A stretch of 64,000 bases of DNA from Lysobacter enzymogenes (GTDB lineage: Bacteria > Pseudomonadota > Gammaproteobacteria > Xanthomonadales > Xanthomonadaceae), in NCBI RefSeq assembly GCF_017355525.1, contig NZ_CP067395.1:4433001-4497000 (forward strand), written 5' to 3'. This document shows positions 34,295 through 44,504 of the stretch, piece after piece (positions within the stretch are counted from its first letter, which is position 1; each line of letters begins with the position of its first letter). The position numbers and the translations under genes were made by a program. The notes below the pieces were generated by a model. It ran no database searches, was not told where the DNA came from, and saw nothing but the letters and a program-made list of their open reading frames with translations.

Positions 34295-35458
34295 TCAGTA
34301 CGGCGAGTCCGGATGCTTGAGCTCGAAGCCGACCTTGGTCGGGCGCACGCCGTCCATGATCAGCGCGTAGCTGACCTTGTCGAAGGTGCGGAACACCATC
34401 GCGTGGCCGGCGAATTCGTCCGGCAGACGCACGCGCGAGTTCTTGCCGACGGTGTTCTCGTCGCGGTCCGGGCCGACCTTGACCCGATCCACCGCGCGGC
34501 TGCCCACGCGCCAGGTCGAGAACACGGTGCCGTTGTCGACGCCGTCGCGGGCGCCGACCGACAGCGCGATCACGTCGCGCGGGCCGCCGCTCTTGACCAG
34601 GTCGGCCACCGACAGCACCTGCGCGCGGCCGTAGTCGAACTGGGCCTTGGGCGGGTGCGGGAAGAACTGCAGGTCGTAGGGCTGGGCTTGGACCGGAATC
34701 AGGCGGTCGCCGACGCGGATTTCGCGGCCGGTGTCGTCGATCACCAGAGTCGAGGCCTGCATGCCGCCGACGGCGCCGCGGCTCAGGGTGCCGGTGGAGA
34801 CCTGCATCAGCTCGTAGCCGAGCAGCTCGCGGCCCTTGTCCGGCACCACCACGTCGGTCCAGATCGCTTCGAAGTCGACCGTGCGCTTGCCGCGGAAGTC
34901 CAGATCGGCGGCGCGCATGATGTCGCAGCAGGCCACGCGGTCCAGGCGGGTGTAGCGCTGGGTCGGGCGGACCACGGCGTAGCGGGTGCCCGGGCTCGCC
35001 TCGGGCAGGCCCTTGATGTAGGCGACCTGGCCCTGGGTCACGCGCAGGCGGTCTTCTTCCAGGCCGACCACGTAGGGCAGGTCCTCGAACTTGTCGACCA
35101 CGCGCAGGTTCTTCAGGAACGGTTCGATCTCGGCCAGCGGCACGCCGGTGACCGGCGCTTCCTGGCGCGGGCCCGGCTGGACCTGGGCCTGGGCCACGCG
35201 GTCCAGGTAGGCCAGCGAGATCACGTCGCCGGGATAGATGAGGTGCGGGTTCTTGATCTGCGGATTGGCCTGCCAGATTTCCGGCCACAGCCACGGCTTC
35301 TTGAGGAAGCGCGCCGAGATGTCCCAAAGGGTGTCGCCCCGTTTGACCACGTAGGTCGACGGGTGGTCGCCGCGCAATTCCGCCGCGATGGCGTAAGTGG
35401 CGACAGTCAGCAACGCGGCGGCGAAAACCGCGCGGATCGGTTTAAACATGGCGGCCAT
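34295..35458 (-). CDS. LysM-domain periplasmic protein
   Basis: 387 residues. Two in-frame ATGs, at 35458 and 35449 (MFKPIRAVF), are possible; homologs commonly begin MFK. A signal peptide ends ATYAIAAE. One LysM domain follows ([40 protein letters not shown]), for binding peptidoglycan. The rest, about 290 residues, is a conserved region without a named activity. It is divergent from def, as in related genomes. A TATAGT -10-like hexamer lies at 35507-35502 on the minus strand. Confidence 0.9.
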   Translation of the reverse strand: MAAMFKPIRAVFAAALLTVATYAIAAELRGDHPSTYVVKRGDTLWDISARFLKKPWLWPEIWQANPQIKNPHLIYPGDVISLAYLDRVAQAQVQPGPRQEAPVTGVPLAEIEPFLKNLRVVDKFEDLPYVVGLEEDRLRVTQGQVAYIKGLPEASPGTRYAVVRPTQRYTRLDRVACCDIMRAADLDFRGKRTVDFEAIWTDVVVPDKGRELLGYELMQVSTGTLSRGAVGGMQASTLVIDDTGREIRVGDRLIPVQAQPYDLQFFPHPPKAQFDYGRAQVLSVADLVKSGGPRDVIALSVGARDGVDNGTVFSTWRVGSRAVDRVKVGPDRDENTVGKNSRVRLPDEFAGHAMVFRTFDKVSYALIMDGVRPTKVGFELKHPDSPY

Positions 35459-35620
35459 CTACCTGATTCCCCTTCCAGGTTTGCCCTTTGCGGGCACCCG
35501 GACTATAGCCCAGAAGTCGCGCAACACTATCAGGCATTCGCGGCCCGTGACGGCCTGGAATGGGGGTACAATGCAACGAAAACTTGCGTATGTGACCCAC
35601 GCCCCCATTTTAGGTGCCCT

Positions 35621-36133
35621 ATGGCCCTGTTACCCATCCTTGAGTTCCCCGACCCCCGACTGCGCACCAAAGCGGTCGCGGTCGATCCTGCGCGCGTGAC
35701 CGAACCGGCGTTCCAGCAACTGCTCGACGACATGTTCCAGACCATGTACGAATGCCCCGGCATCGGCCTGGCCGCGAGCCAGGTCGACGTGCATCAGCGC
35801 TTCATGGTGATCGACGTGTCGGAGGAGAAGAACCAGCCGCTGGTCTTCGTCAATCCCGAAATCGTCGAGCGCGGCGGCGAGCAGGTGTATCAGGAAGGCT
35901 GCCTGTCGGTGCCCGGCATCTTCGCCGACGTCACCCGCGCCAACCAGATCACCGTGCGCGCGATCGGCCGCGACGGCCAGCCGTTCGAGCTGACCACCGA
36001 CGGCCTGCTGGCGGTGTGCGTGCAGCACGAGATGGACCATCTCGAAGGCAAGCTGTTCGTCGACTACCTCTCGCCGCTCAAGCGCGAGATGGTGCGCAAG
36101 AAGCTGGCCAAGCAGAAGCGGCTGTCGGCGTAA
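35621..36133 (+). CDS. def: Peptide deformylase
   Basis: 170 residues from the ATG at 35621 with AGGTG upstream. This metalloenzyme removes the formyl group from new N-terminal methionines. All three motifs are present: [13 protein letters not shown] (metal cysteine) and QHEMDHLEG (two metal histidines and the catalytic Glu). A TACAAT -10-like hexamer is at 35567-35572. A repeat-bearing gap of 145 bp separates it from fmt. Confidence 0.97.
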   Translation: MALLPILEFPDPRLRTKAVAVDPARVTEPAFQQLLDDMFQTMYECPGIGLAASQVDVHQRFMVIDVSEEKNQPLVFVNPEIVERGGEQVYQEGCLSVPGIFADVTRANQITVRAIGRDGQPFELTTDGLLAVCVQHEMDHLEGKLFVDYLSPLKREMVRKKLAKQKRLSA

Positions 36134-36136
36134 GCC

Positions 36137-36275
36137 GGGATTCGAGATTCGGGATTCGGGATGGGGCGCGCGCCGCAAGGTGCGTGCCCTTGATCGTTTC
36201 AAGCCGGCCCGCGTCGATGCCCAGGCAACCGGTCGCTGTTGCGCCAATCCCGAATCCCCAATCCCGAATCCCGAA
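36137..36275. repeat. (GATTCGGG)n inverted repeat between def and fmt
   Basis: Left arm 36137-36162 holds three GATTC(G/A)-type units. Right arm 36246-36275 holds the complementary CCCGAATC units four times. The arms can pair over an 83-bp loop. The right arm ends 3 bp before the fmt ATG and replaces its ribosome-binding site. Confidence 0.85.
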
Positions 36276-36278
36276 CTC

Positions 36279-37202
36279 ATGCGCATCGTCTTCGCCGGTA
36301 CCCCCGAATTCGCCGTTCCCGCCCTGCGCGCCGCCGCGCAGTACAACGAAGTCGTGGCCGTCTACACCCAGCCCGACCGTCCGGCCGGGCGCGGGCGCGA
36401 GATGGCGCTGTCGCCGGTCAAGCGCGAGGCGCTGCTGCGCGGCATTCCGGTGCTGCAGCCGGAGAACTTCAAGCAGGCGGTTTCGCGCAAGGCGCTGCGC
36501 GCGCTGGAGCCGGACCTGATGATCGTGGTCGCCTACGGCCTGATCCTGCCGCAGTCGGTGCTCGACATTCCGGTGCACGGCTGCTGGAACCTGCACGCCT
36601 CGCTGCTGCCGCGCTGGCGCGGCGCCGCGCCGATCCAGCGCGCGATCGAGGCCGGCGACGACGAGACCGGCGTGTGTTTGATGCGCATGGAAAAAGGCCT
36701 CGACACCGGGCCGGTGCTGCTCGCCAACGACACCGAGATCGGCGCCAACGAAACCGGCGGCCAGTTGCACGACCGCCTCGCCGACATCGGCGCGCAGGTG
36801 CTGCGCGACGGCCTCGGCCTGCTGCGGGTGGGGCTGGTGCCGCAGCCGTATCCGCAGCCGGAGCAGGGCGTGACCTATGCGCACAAGCTCGACAAGGCCG
36901 AAGCGCGGCTGGACTGGAGCCGGCCGGCGAGCGAACTGGCCAACAAGGTGCGCGCGTTCAATCCCTGGCCGATGGCCGATGCGCTGCTGGCCGGCGAGCG
37001 CGTGCGCGTGCACGGCGCGGTCGCGCTGCCGCTGGCGCACGGCGCCGAACCGGGCACGGTGCTGCTGGCCGGACGCGACGGCATCGACGTGGCCTGCGGC
37101 GAAGGCGCGCTGCGCATCCGCGTGCTGCAACGCGAGGGCGGCAAGGCGATCACCGCCGCCGATTATTTGAACGGACGCCGCGATCTGGCGACGGTGCGCT
37201 GA
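36279..37202 (+). CDS. fmt: Methionyl-tRNA formyltransferase
   Basis: 307 residues from the ATG at 36279 ([20 protein letters not shown]). It formylates initiator Met-tRNA. The catalytic region is [20 protein letters not shown], preceded by [14 protein letters not shown], and the C-terminal OB-like domain is present ([20 protein letters not shown]). No Shine-Dalgarno is visible, because the repeat described just upstream runs to within 3 bp of the start. rsmB starts 1 bp after its stop codon. Confidence 0.97.
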   Translation: MRIVFAGTPEFAVPALRAAAQYNEVVAVYTQPDRPAGRGREMALSPVKREALLRGIPVLQPENFKQAVSRKALRALEPDLMIVVAYGLILPQSVLDIPVHGCWNLHASLLPRWRGAAPIQRAIEAGDDETGVCLMRMEKGLDTGPVLLANDTEIGANETGGQLHDRLADIGAQVLRDGLGLLRVGLVPQPYPQPEQGVTYAHKLDKAEARLDWSRPASELANKVRAFNPWPMADALLAGERVRVHGAVALPLAHGAEPGTVLLAGRDGIDVACGEGALRIRVLQREGGKAITAADYLNGRRDLATVR

Positions 37203-37203
37203 G

Positions 37204-39102
37204 ATGAGCGAGCGCCGCGAACCGCCGAAGCCCGACGCGCCGCGCGACGGCGATGCGCGCCCCACGGCCGGGCGGCTGCGCAAGCTGGATTCGCTCGACG
37301 CCGCGCGCTATGCGCCGGCGCCCGAGCGGCCCGCCGCCGCGGGCGGCGAGGGCGCGGCCGCGCCGCGGCGCAGCGGCGAGCAGGACCCGCTGCGCACGTC
37401 GGCGGCCCGGCGCGAGCGTCGCGAGCGCGCCGCAGCGCGCGCCGGCGCCGGTAGCGAGCGCGCCCCGCGCAGCGATGGCGCGCGTAGCAACGGCCCGCGT
37501 GGCGATAGCCCGCGCAGCAACGCCGCGCGTGGCGACGGCGCGCGCAGCGACTACGGCCCAGGCGCACGCGGCAGTGCTCCGCGCGGCGCCGCGCGCGGGC
37601 CGGGCCCGCGCGACGTAGCGTCGCGCAGCGGTGGCGAACGCCGCCGCGACGGCGCCGCACGCCCAGGCGCCGCACGCACCGACGCCAAGCCGCGTCCGCC
37701 CGGCGCACGCGGCCCGGGCCGCGAGCCCGGCGCCGATCCGTACGCGCGCTCCCGCAACGAACGCCCGGCCGCGCCGGCGCTGCCCGCCGACGACGGCCAC
37801 CCCGGCGCGCGCGTGCGCGCGATCGCCGCGCGCACGCTCGACGCGGTGCTGCACCGCGGCCGCTCGCTCAAGGCCGAACTGGCCACGGCGCTGCCGGCGC
37901 TGGCCGATCCGCGCGACCGCGCCCTGGTCGAAGCGATCTGCTTCGCGGTGCTGCGCCAGCCCTTGCGCCTGGAAGCGGCCTTGACCGAATGGATGCCGCG
38001 CCCGCTGCCGCCGCGCGACAGCGAACTGCGCGCGCTGCTGCTGGCCGGCCTGGCCCAGCTCGATCCCTTGCGCTTGCCGGCGCACGCCGCGCTCGACGCC
38101 ACCGTGCAGGCCGCGCGCCTGCTCGGCCGCGCGCATCAGGCCGGTCTGGTCAACGCGCTGCTGCGCCGCGCCCAGCGCGACGGCCTGCCGGCGGTCGATC
38201 CGCGCCATTCGCATTGGCCGAGCTGGTTGCGCGGCCTGCTGCGCAAGGATTGGCCCGAGCGGTACGACGACATCCTCGCGCAAAGCGCGCTGGAACCGCC
38301 GATGTGGCTGCGCGTCAACCGCGCCCAGGGCGGCCGCGAGGCCTACGCGCAGCGTCTGGCCGAGGCCGGCATCGCCGCGTCCGCGCCGGCCGACCTCACC
38401 GACGCGCTGAGGCTGGACGAACCGCAGGCGGTCGCCGCGCTGCCCGGCTTCGCCCAGGGCGCGGTGTCGGTGCAGGACGCCAGCGCCCAGCGCGCGGTCG
38501 AAGCGCTGGCGCCCGCGCCCGGCGCGCGCGTGCTCGACGCCTGCGCCGCGCCCGGCGGCAAGAGCGCGCACCTGCTCGAACGCGACGCCACGCTGCATCT
38601 GACCGCGCTCGACGTCGACGCCGCGCGCCTGCAGCGCGTGCGCGCGACCCTGGCGCGCGGCGGGTTCGATGCCGACAGCGAACGCCTGCAACTGCGCGCG
38701 GCCGACGCCGCCGACCTGGATGCGTGGTGGGACGGCGCGCCGTTCGACGCGGTGCTGCTGGATGCGCCGTGCTCGGCCACCGGCATCGTCCGCCGCCAGC
38801 CCGACGTGGTCCTGCACCGACGCGAGTCCGACATCGCCGCGCTTAGCCTCGTGCAGGCGCGGCTGTTGGACGCGCTGTGGCGCACGCTCGCGCCCGGCGG
38901 GGTCCTGGTCTACGCCACCTGCTCGATCCTCAAGGCCGAGAACGAAGACCAGGTGCGCGCCTTCCTGGCCCGCACCGCCGACGCGCGCATCGACGCGCTC
39001 GGCCCGGCCTTCGGCCACGACCGCGAGGTCGGCCGTCAGCGCCTGCCCGGCGAGGACGGCGGCGACGGCTTCTTCTACGCCCGCCTGCGCCGCGCCGGCT
39101 GA
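37204..39102 (+). CDS. rsmB: 16S rRNA m5C967 methyltransferase with long basic N-terminal extension
   Basis: 632 residues, against about 430 for E. coli RsmB. The extra N-terminal part of about 195 residues is rich in Arg, Gly, Ala and Ser ([20 protein letters not shown]) and looks disordered. The NusB-like domain then starts ([20 protein letters not shown]). The methyltransferase follows with the SAM loop [15 protein letters not shown], the motif IV cysteine in [16 protein letters not shown] and the catalytic cysteine in [14 protein letters not shown]. The ATG at 37204 is the only early ATG, 1 bp after the fmt stop; a start near residue 195 cannot be excluded. Confidence 0.93.
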   Translation: MSERREPPKPDAPRDGDARPTAGRLRKLDSLDAARYAPAPERPAAAGGEGAAAPRRSGEQDPLRTSAARRERRERAAARAGAGSERAPRSDGARSNGPRGDSPRSNAARGDGARSDYGPGARGSAPRGAARGPGPRDVASRSGGERRRDGAARPGAARTDAKPRPPGARGPGREPGADPYARSRNERPAAPALPADDGHPGARVRAIAARTLDAVLHRGRSLKAELATALPALADPRDRALVEAICFAVLRQPLRLEAALTEWMPRPLPPRDSELRALLLAGLAQLDPLRLPAHAALDATVQAARLLGRAHQAGLVNALLRRAQRDGLPAVDPRHSHWPSWLRGLLRKDWPERYDDILAQSALEPPMWLRVNRAQGGREAYAQRLAEAGIAASAPADLTDALRLDEPQAVAALPGFAQGAVSVQDASAQRAVEALAPAPGARVLDACAAPGGKSAHLLERDATLHLTALDVDAARLQRVRATLARGGFDADSERLQLRAADAADLDAWWDGAPFDAVLLDAPCSATGIVRRQPDVVLHRRESDIAALSLVQARLLDALWRTLAPGGVLVYATCSILKAENEDQVRAFLARTADARIDALGPAFGHDREVGRQRLPGEDGGDGFFYARLRRAG

Positions 39103-39216
39103 GCGCGCCCGGCGGCAGGCATCCGGCGCGCGCCGGATGAGCCGAAAGTGAGCGGCGGCGCAGTTGCGCAACGCGCCCTCTCCTCCCGTCACTTTCGCCT
39201 GCGTATCATTCCCCGC

Positions 39217-40983
39217 ATGTTCAAGAACCCCTTGTCCCGCCACGCGTGGCTGTTCTGGATCGCCGCCTGGCTGGTGCTCGGAGCCGGCCTCGGCCTGCGC
39301 GATCCCTGGCCCGCCGACGAGCCGCGTTTCGCCCTGGTCGCCAAGCAGATGGTCGAATCCGGCCAGTGGCTGTTCCCGCACCGCGGCGTCGAGCTGTATT
39401 CGGACAAGCCGCCGCTGTTCATGTGGACCGAGGCGGTGTCCTACCTGATCACCGGCCACTGGCGCGTGGCGTTCCTGCTGCCGTCGCTGCTGGCCGCGCT
39501 GGGCACGCTGTGGTGCGTGGTCGATCTCGGCCGGCGCCTGTGGACGCCGCGCGTGGGCTACTACGCCGGCTGGGCGCTGCTGACCACGCTGCATTTCGCC
39601 TACCAGGCCAAGAAGGCGCAGATCGATCCGTCGGTGGTGTTCTGGATCACCTTCGCCAACTACGGCCTGCTGCGCCATCTGCTGACCGGGCCGGCGTGGC
39701 GCTGGTGGGCGCTGGGCTGGTTCGCCGCCGGCATCGGCGTCATCACCAAGGGCGTCGGCGCGATCGCGCTGCTGATGCTGTTGCCGCTGGCGCTGGCCGC
39801 GCTGCTGCGGCCGTTGCAGGCGCGCATGGCGCCCGACGGCTTCGGCGCGCGCGCGCTGGCCTGGGTGCGCATGCCGGTGCGCGCCGGCGCCGGCGATGCG
39901 CGCTTCTGGCTCGGGCCGCTGGCGTTCTTGTTCGCGATCGCGCTGTGGCTGGTGCCGATGGTGCTGGTCGCGACCCAGGCCGGCGATCCGAGCTATCAGG
40001 CCTATCTCAACGACATCCTGTTCCGCCAGACCGCGGGCCGCTACGCCAAGTCCTGGGACCATCCGCAGCCGGTCTGGTACCACCTCGGGGTGATGTTCTC
40101 GATGTGGCTGCCGCTGATGCTGGCGCTGCCGTGGGCTTGGCGCGCCTGGGGCCGGCGCCTGGGCCGGATCGATCCGCGCTATATCCTGCCGCTGGCGTGG
40201 TGGGTCCTGGTGCTGGTGTTCTTCTCGATCCCGCACGGCAAGCGCGACGTCTACATCCTGCCGGCGCTGCCGATGGCCTGCCTGATGTTCGCGCCGCTGC
40301 TGCCGGGACTGTTGCGCAAGGTCTGGCCGCGGCGGGTCGCGCTCGGCTTCACCGTGGTGTTGACCCTGGCCTTGCTCGGCGTCGGCCTGTCGATGTGGTT
40401 CGGCGATCCCAAGTTCGAGACCAAGCTGATCGCCGACCGCGGCTTCACCGACCACGGCCGCGCGCTCGCCGCCGGCGTGGTCGCGATCGGCGCCTGGGGC
40501 GTGGCCTGCCTGCTGTGGTCGGGCCGGCGCCGGCCCGAACGGGCGATGGTGGCGACGCTGTGCGGGCTGTGGGTGTGGTACGGGCTGCTGATCACGCCGG
40601 TGCTCAACGATTCCTCGTCCGCGCGCGGGGTCATGACCCGCGCCGCCGAACGCATCGGCGCCGACGCCGAACTCGGCCTGGTCGCGTGGAAGGAGCAGAA
40701 CCTGCTGATGGCGCAGTCCAAGACCGTCAACTTCGGCTTCCGCATGGGCTGGCAGAAGCAGCTCGAGCTGGGCCTGGCGTGGCAGGCGCAGGCGCCCGGC
40801 AAGCGCTGGCTGTTCGTGCAGTCGCCGGCGCTGCCGGACTGCGTGGATCGCGCCCAGGCCGAGATGATCGGCCGCTCCAACCGGCGCGAATGGTGGCTGG
40901 TGCCGTACCCCGCGCGCGTCGCCTGTCCGGCCGCGCCGCCGTTGCCGCGCAACGAAGACGACCACGAGTACGACGGAGACTGA
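39217..40983 (+). CDS. ArnT/PMT-like membrane glycosyltransferase (GT39/GT83 type)
   Basis: 588 residues from the ATG at 39217. It is a polytopic protein with about 12 transmembrane segments. The first periplasmic loop carries the conserved acidic motif (LRDPWPADEPRFALVAKQMV), followed by HRGVELYSDKPPLFMW, both typical of ArnT-like enzymes that move sugars from undecaprenyl-phosphate carriers onto lipid A or other acceptors. A soluble C-terminal part of about 100 residues follows the helices. TATCAT at 39204-39209 is 7 bp before the start, so a very short or absent leader is possible. The donor sugar is unknown. Confidence 0.88.
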   Translation: MFKNPLSRHAWLFWIAAWLVLGAGLGLRDPWPADEPRFALVAKQMVESGQWLFPHRGVELYSDKPPLFMWTEAVSYLITGHWRVAFLLPSLLAALGTLWCVVDLGRRLWTPRVGYYAGWALLTTLHFAYQAKKAQIDPSVVFWITFANYGLLRHLLTGPAWRWWALGWFAAGIGVITKGVGAIALLMLLPLALAALLRPLQARMAPDGFGARALAWVRMPVRAGAGDARFWLGPLAFLFAIALWLVPMVLVATQAGDPSYQAYLNDILFRQTAGRYAKSWDHPQPVWYHLGVMFSMWLPLMLALPWAWRAWGRRLGRIDPRYILPLAWWVLVLVFFSIPHGKRDVYILPALPMACLMFAPLLPGLLRKVWPRRVALGFTVVLTLALLGVGLSMWFGDPKFETKLIADRGFTDHGRALAAGVVAIGAWGVACLLWSGRRRPERAMVATLCGLWVWYGLLITPVLNDSSSARGVMTRAAERIGADAELGLVAWKEQNLLMAQSKTVNFGFRMGWQKQLELGLAWQAQAPGKRWLFVQSPALPDCVDRAQAEMIGRSNRREWWLVPYPARVACPAAPPLPRNEDDHEYDGD

Positions 40984-40988
40984 TCGGG

Positions 40989-42257
40989 TTGAGCGCGTCC
41001 GCTTCGTCTGTCTTGCCCCCTGCGCCCGGCCCGGCCGGTCCGCGCGAGCGCTGGGCGCTGCGCCTGCTGCAGGCCGCGCTGTTCCTGTTGCCGGCGCTGT
41101 TGCTGTCCACGCCGTGGGGCCTGGGCCCGTTCGCGTTGCTGGCGTTGCTGGCGTTCGCGCTGAAGCCGTCGGCGTTCGCGCGCGCTTGGCGCGAAGCCGG
41201 ACGCGAGACCCGCTGGCTGCTGGCGATGGCGCTGCTGGCCGCGGCGGTGGTGCTGTTCTCCAAATTCCATTTCGAGGTGCGCTGGCGCGAGGCCGACAAC
41301 CGCTTGCGCCTGCTGACGGCGCCGTTCTTCGCGCTGCTGGTCTACGCCTGGCGGCCGTCGCGGCGCTGGCTGTGGCTCGGCGCGCTGGCCGGATTGGCCG
41401 GCGCGTTCGTGCTGGCGCTGTACCAGGTCGGCACCGGCACCGAGCGCGCGCTCGGCTGGACCGCCAACGCGATCGTGTTCGCCGACGCGCTGATCGCGCT
41501 GATCGTGCTGGCGGTGTTCGCGCGGCCGCCGGGCGAACTGCTGTGGACCGCGCTGGCCTGCGCGCTCGGCGTGGGCGCGGTGGTGCTCAGCGGCAGCCGC
41601 GGGGTGTGGCCGGCGTTGGCGATCGTGCTGCTGGTGGCGCTGGTGGTCAGCGGCGGGCGCGCGCGCAAGCTGTCGTGGGCGGTGCTGGCGGCGTTGGTGC
41701 TGATGGTGGCGGCGAGCCACTGGATCGCGCCGTTGGCGCAGCAGATCCGCCTGACCGAACTGGTCTCGGACATGGACCGGGTCAAGCGCGGCGGCGACCA
41801 CGAATCCTCGCTCGGCGCGCGCATGACCCTGCTGGAACTGGCCGGCGAGAGCTTCGCCGAGCATCCGCTGACCGGGGTCGGCGTGGGCCGCTTCGAAACC
41901 GTGGTCATGGCGACGCCGCAATGCGCGCCGCCGGCGCCGCGGATCGGCTTCTGCAAGCTCGGCCACTCCCACAACGACGCGTTCGAGTGGGCCGCGACCA
42001 TGGGCCTGCCGGGCTTGCTGGCGATCCTGGCGATCTATCTGGTGCCGCTGGCGCTGTTCGCGCGCCTGCTGCGCGCGCAAACCCACGGCCGCGCGCGCAG
42101 CAGCGCGCTGGGCGGTCTGGTGCTGGTGCTGGTGTACATCGCCTGCGGCCTGACCCAGTCGATGTTCGCCCACCAACTGATCGCGTCGTTCTACGCGGTC
42201 GCGGTCGGCGTGCTGTACGGCTTCGCCCTGCTCGAACGCGAAACCGGGCCGCAGTAG
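40989..42257 (+). CDS. O-antigen ligase/polymerase-like membrane protein (Wzy_C family)
   Basis: 422 residues if started at the TTG at 40989, which follows GGAG in the end of the previous gene; no ATG occurs before the first helices. About ten transmembrane segments are visible. The Wzy_C/WaaL signature lies in the large periplasmic loop (LTGVGVGRFE, CKLGHSHNDAFEWAATMGLP). Such proteins ligate O-polysaccharide to lipid A-core or polymerise repeat units. It is 5 bp from the ArnT-like gene, so an envelope-sugar operon is likely. Confidence 0.87.
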   Translation: MSASASSVLPPAPGPAGPRERWALRLLQAALFLLPALLLSTPWGLGPFALLALLAFALKPSAFARAWREAGRETRWLLAMALLAAAVVLFSKFHFEVRWREADNRLRLLTAPFFALLVYAWRPSRRWLWLGALAGLAGAFVLALYQVGTGTERALGWTANAIVFADALIALIVLAVFARPPGELLWTALACALGVGAVVLSGSRGVWPALAIVLLVALVVSGGRARKLSWAVLAALVLMVAASHWIAPLAQQIRLTELVSDMDRVKRGGDHESSLGARMTLLELAGESFAEHPLTGVGVGRFETVVMATPQCAPPAPRIGFCKLGHSHNDAFEWAATMGLPGLLAILAIYLVPLALFARLLRAQTHGRARSSALGGLVLVLVYIACGLTQSMFAHQLIASFYAVAVGVLYGFALLERETGPQ

Positions 42258-42278
42258 CCGCGCCGGCGCGGCGCGCGC

Positions 42279-43064
42279 TCAGGCCGCGCCGTCGTCCTTG
42301 CGCTCCGGCGCGGCCACCGGCTGGCCGTTGCCGAGCATCCACAGCATGATCGTCTTCTGCCGCACGTAGTTGGCGCGCACATAGGCGTAGACCAGCCCGT
42401 GCCAGCCGTCGCGGAAGCCGCCGCGCAGCAGGTAGCCGCGCCAGAACCGCCACGCCGGCGCCAGCACCAGCTTGGCCAGGGTCGCGCGCTTGCCGCGCGC
42501 GTGTTCGTGCTCGGCCATCATCCGCGCGTAGCGCTCGGTCTTGGCCAACTGCTGTTGCAGCGAGCGGTACGGGTAGTGGATCAGGTCGCCGCGCAGCGTC
42601 GCCACGGCGCCGTCGACGCTGGCGGCTTCGTGCACTTCGCGCTGGCCGCGCCAGCCGCCGCGGCGGCGGTCGAACAGGCGCAGCACGCGGTCGGGATAGG
42701 CGTTGCCGTGGCGCAGGAAACGGCCGAAATACTCCGACAGGCGGGCGAAGCGATAGCCGGCGGCGTCGGCGAAGCCGCGTTCGCGCGCGGCCAGGATCGC
42801 GGCGCGCAATTCGTCGCCGACGCGTTCGTCGGCGTCCAGGCACAGCACCCAGTCGTGCGCGGCCTGTTCGATCGCGAACTGCTTCTGGCTGCGGAAGCCG
42901 TCGAAGCGGCGTTGCAGCACGCGCGCGCCGGCGGCCTGGGCGAGGGCGACGGTGGCGTCGGTGGACTGCGAATCCACCACCACGATCTCGTCGCAGAACG
43001 CCAGCGAGGCCAGACAGTCGCCGATCCGGTCGGCTTCGTTGAAGGCGATGATGCAGGCCGACAC
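42279..43064 (-). CDS. GT2 family glycosyltransferase, LPS-core WaaE/KdtX-like
   Basis: 261 residues starting at the GTG at 43064. An in-frame stop lies about 90 bp upstream and there is no ATG between, so GTG is the best start. The GT-A fold shows SACIIAFNEADRIGDCLASL, EIVVVDSQSTDATVALAQAA and the metal-binding DxD-like VLCLDADERV. A later stretch (LVLAPAWRFWRGYLLRGGFR, DGWHGLVYAY) is typical of beta-1,4-glucosyltransferases acting on the LPS inner core. It is convergent with the O-antigen-ligase-like gene. Confidence 0.9.
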   Translation of the reverse strand: MSACIIAFNEADRIGDCLASLAFCDEIVVVDSQSTDATVALAQAAGARVLQRRFDGFRSQKQFAIEQAAHDWVLCLDADERVGDELRAAILAARERGFADAAGYRFARLSEYFGRFLRHGNAYPDRVLRLFDRRRGGWRGQREVHEAASVDGAVATLRGDLIHYPYRSLQQQLAKTERYARMMAEHEHARGKRATLAKLVLAPAWRFWRGYLLRGGFRDGWHGLVYAYVRANYVRQKTIMLWMLGNGQPVAAPERKDDGAA

Positions 43065-43271
43065 GCGCGGGCGGGCGGCGGAATCGGTCGGCGCGGGCGG
43101 GGGCAGGTCGATGGCGGCGGTCCGGGCGGGGGCGGGCGGGGCTCAGGATACTCCGTGGGCTGGAGCCGGGAGTGAGCGCGCGGCAGTGCGAAGTGCGCGC
43201 TTTTCCCCGCTTCTCGCGCCTGCGCGCTCACGCTCCTCTAAACTCAGCGCTCGCACCGACCGGCTGCCGCC

Positions 43272-44345
43272 ATGTCCGACTACCTGCTCTTCGCCACCGA
43301 ACGCTACGCGCTGCCGATCCTGCAGCCGCTGGCGCAGGCGTTGCACGAAGCCGGCCACGTCGCCCACGCCTGGTTCGCCGACGGCGCCGCCGGTTCGGCG
43401 CTGCCGGCGCCGGTGCGCATGCTCGAGCCCGGCCGCGCGGGCCTGCGCGCGGCGGTCGCGCTGAAGCCGCGCGCGGTGTTCAGCGCGGCCAACTGGGTGC
43501 CGCCGTTCGTGGCCGGCGCCAAGGTCCAGCTGTTCCATGGCTTCAACGTGGAAAAGCGCGCCGACGCGCGCGGCCATTTCCGCGTGCGCGGCCTGTTCGA
43601 CCTGTATTGCACCCAGGGCCCGGCGACCACCGCGCCGTTCCGCGAACTGGCCGCGCAGGCCGGCCATTTCGCCGTGGTCGAAACCGGCTGGCCCAAGCTC
43701 GATCCGCTGTTCCGCGACGACGACGGCGCGGCCGCGGCGTTGCGCGCGCCGGCCGGCGCGCGGCCGGTGGCGATGTTCGCTTCGACCTTCACCGAACGCT
43801 TGAGCGCGGCGCCGCACTTGTTCGAAGCGATCGCCGCGCAAGTCGCGCAAGGACAGCGTTATTGGCTGCTGACCCTGCACCCCAAGTGCGCGCCGGAGCT
43901 GTTCGAACGCTACCGCTCGCTGGCCGGCGCCAACGCGGCCTTCGTCGAAACCGAAGCGCTGATCGCCGCGCAGCGCGCCGCCGACGTGCTGGTCGCCGAT
44001 ACCACGTCGGTGGTGTCGGAGTTCGTGGTCCAGCGCAAGCCGGTGGTGACCTTCCGCAACCGCGCGCCGAAGCCGCACATGATCGATTTCGACGATCCGG
44101 CCGAACTGGAGGCGCGGCTGGCGCAGGCGTTCGCGCCGACGCCGCAGTTGCAGGCGGCGATCGATGCGTATGCCGAGGCGATCCATCCGTATCGCGACGG
44201 GCGCTCGTCGCAGCGGGTGATCGCGGCGACCGAGGATTTGCTGGCGGGGGCGTTGGGCAAGCTGCGCGCGAAGCCGGTGTCGGCGTGGCTGCGCGGGTTG
44301 CAGATCCGGCGCGAGCTCGGTTACTGGGGGCCGGGCGCTCGATAG
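43272..44345 (+). CDS. CDP-glycerol glycerophosphotransferase-like protein
   Basis: 357 residues from the ATG at 43272. The N-terminal half opens like a GT-B glycosyltransferase (YALPILQPLAQALHEAGHVA). KVQLFHGFNVEKRADARG and TGWPKLDPLF resemble the substrate-binding region of the Glyphos_transf family. The C-terminal half has LTLHPKCAPELFERY and VLVADTTSVVSEFVVQRKPV, the phosphonucleotide-binding pattern. Members add glycerol-phosphate or similar groups to polysaccharides. Its position beside LPS genes suggests surface-glycan decoration. The exact donor is not visible. Confidence 0.8.
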   Translation: MSDYLLFATERYALPILQPLAQALHEAGHVAHAWFADGAAGSALPAPVRMLEPGRAGLRAAVALKPRAVFSAANWVPPFVAGAKVQLFHGFNVEKRADARGHFRVRGLFDLYCTQGPATTAPFRELAAQAGHFAVVETGWPKLDPLFRDDDGAAAALRAPAGARPVAMFASTFTERLSAAPHLFEAIAAQVAQGQRYWLLTLHPKCAPELFERYRSLAGANAAFVETEALIAAQRAADVLVADTTSVVSEFVVQRKPVVTFRNRAPKPHMIDFDDPAELEARLAQAFAPTPQLQAAIDAYAEAIHPYRDGRSSQRVIAATEDLLAGALGKLRAKPVSAWLRGLQIRRELGYWGPGAR

Positions 44346-44368
44346 CGTTGGCGTCGTTGTTTAGTTTT

Positions 44369-44451
44369 CGCGGTCGCAGCTTGCGCAGCTCCTACAGGGG
44401 CTGCGGCCGGTTTCGTATCCGACTGTAGGAGCTGCGCGAGCTGCGACCGCG
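44369..44451. repeat. REP-like inverted pair, AGCT-variant
   Basis: Two units, 44369-44396 (inverted) and 44424-44451 (direct). Both use the sub-family stem TGTAGGAGCTGCGCGAGC instead of the usual GCGGC stem. They lie between convergent genes, 23 bp after the glycerophosphotransferase-like gene. Confidence 0.88.
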
Positions 44452-44504
44452 CCAAGGCGATGACGACGAAGGCCGCGCCATAACGACGCAGTTTCCCGCC
44501 GCCC

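Noticed and set aside
43172..43231. Inverted repeat GTGAGCGCGC / GCGCGCTCAC between the GT2 gene and the glycerophosphotransferase-like gene
   Set aside because: The arms are pure GC-alternating sequence with a 40-bp loop, and similar pairs arise by chance at this composition.
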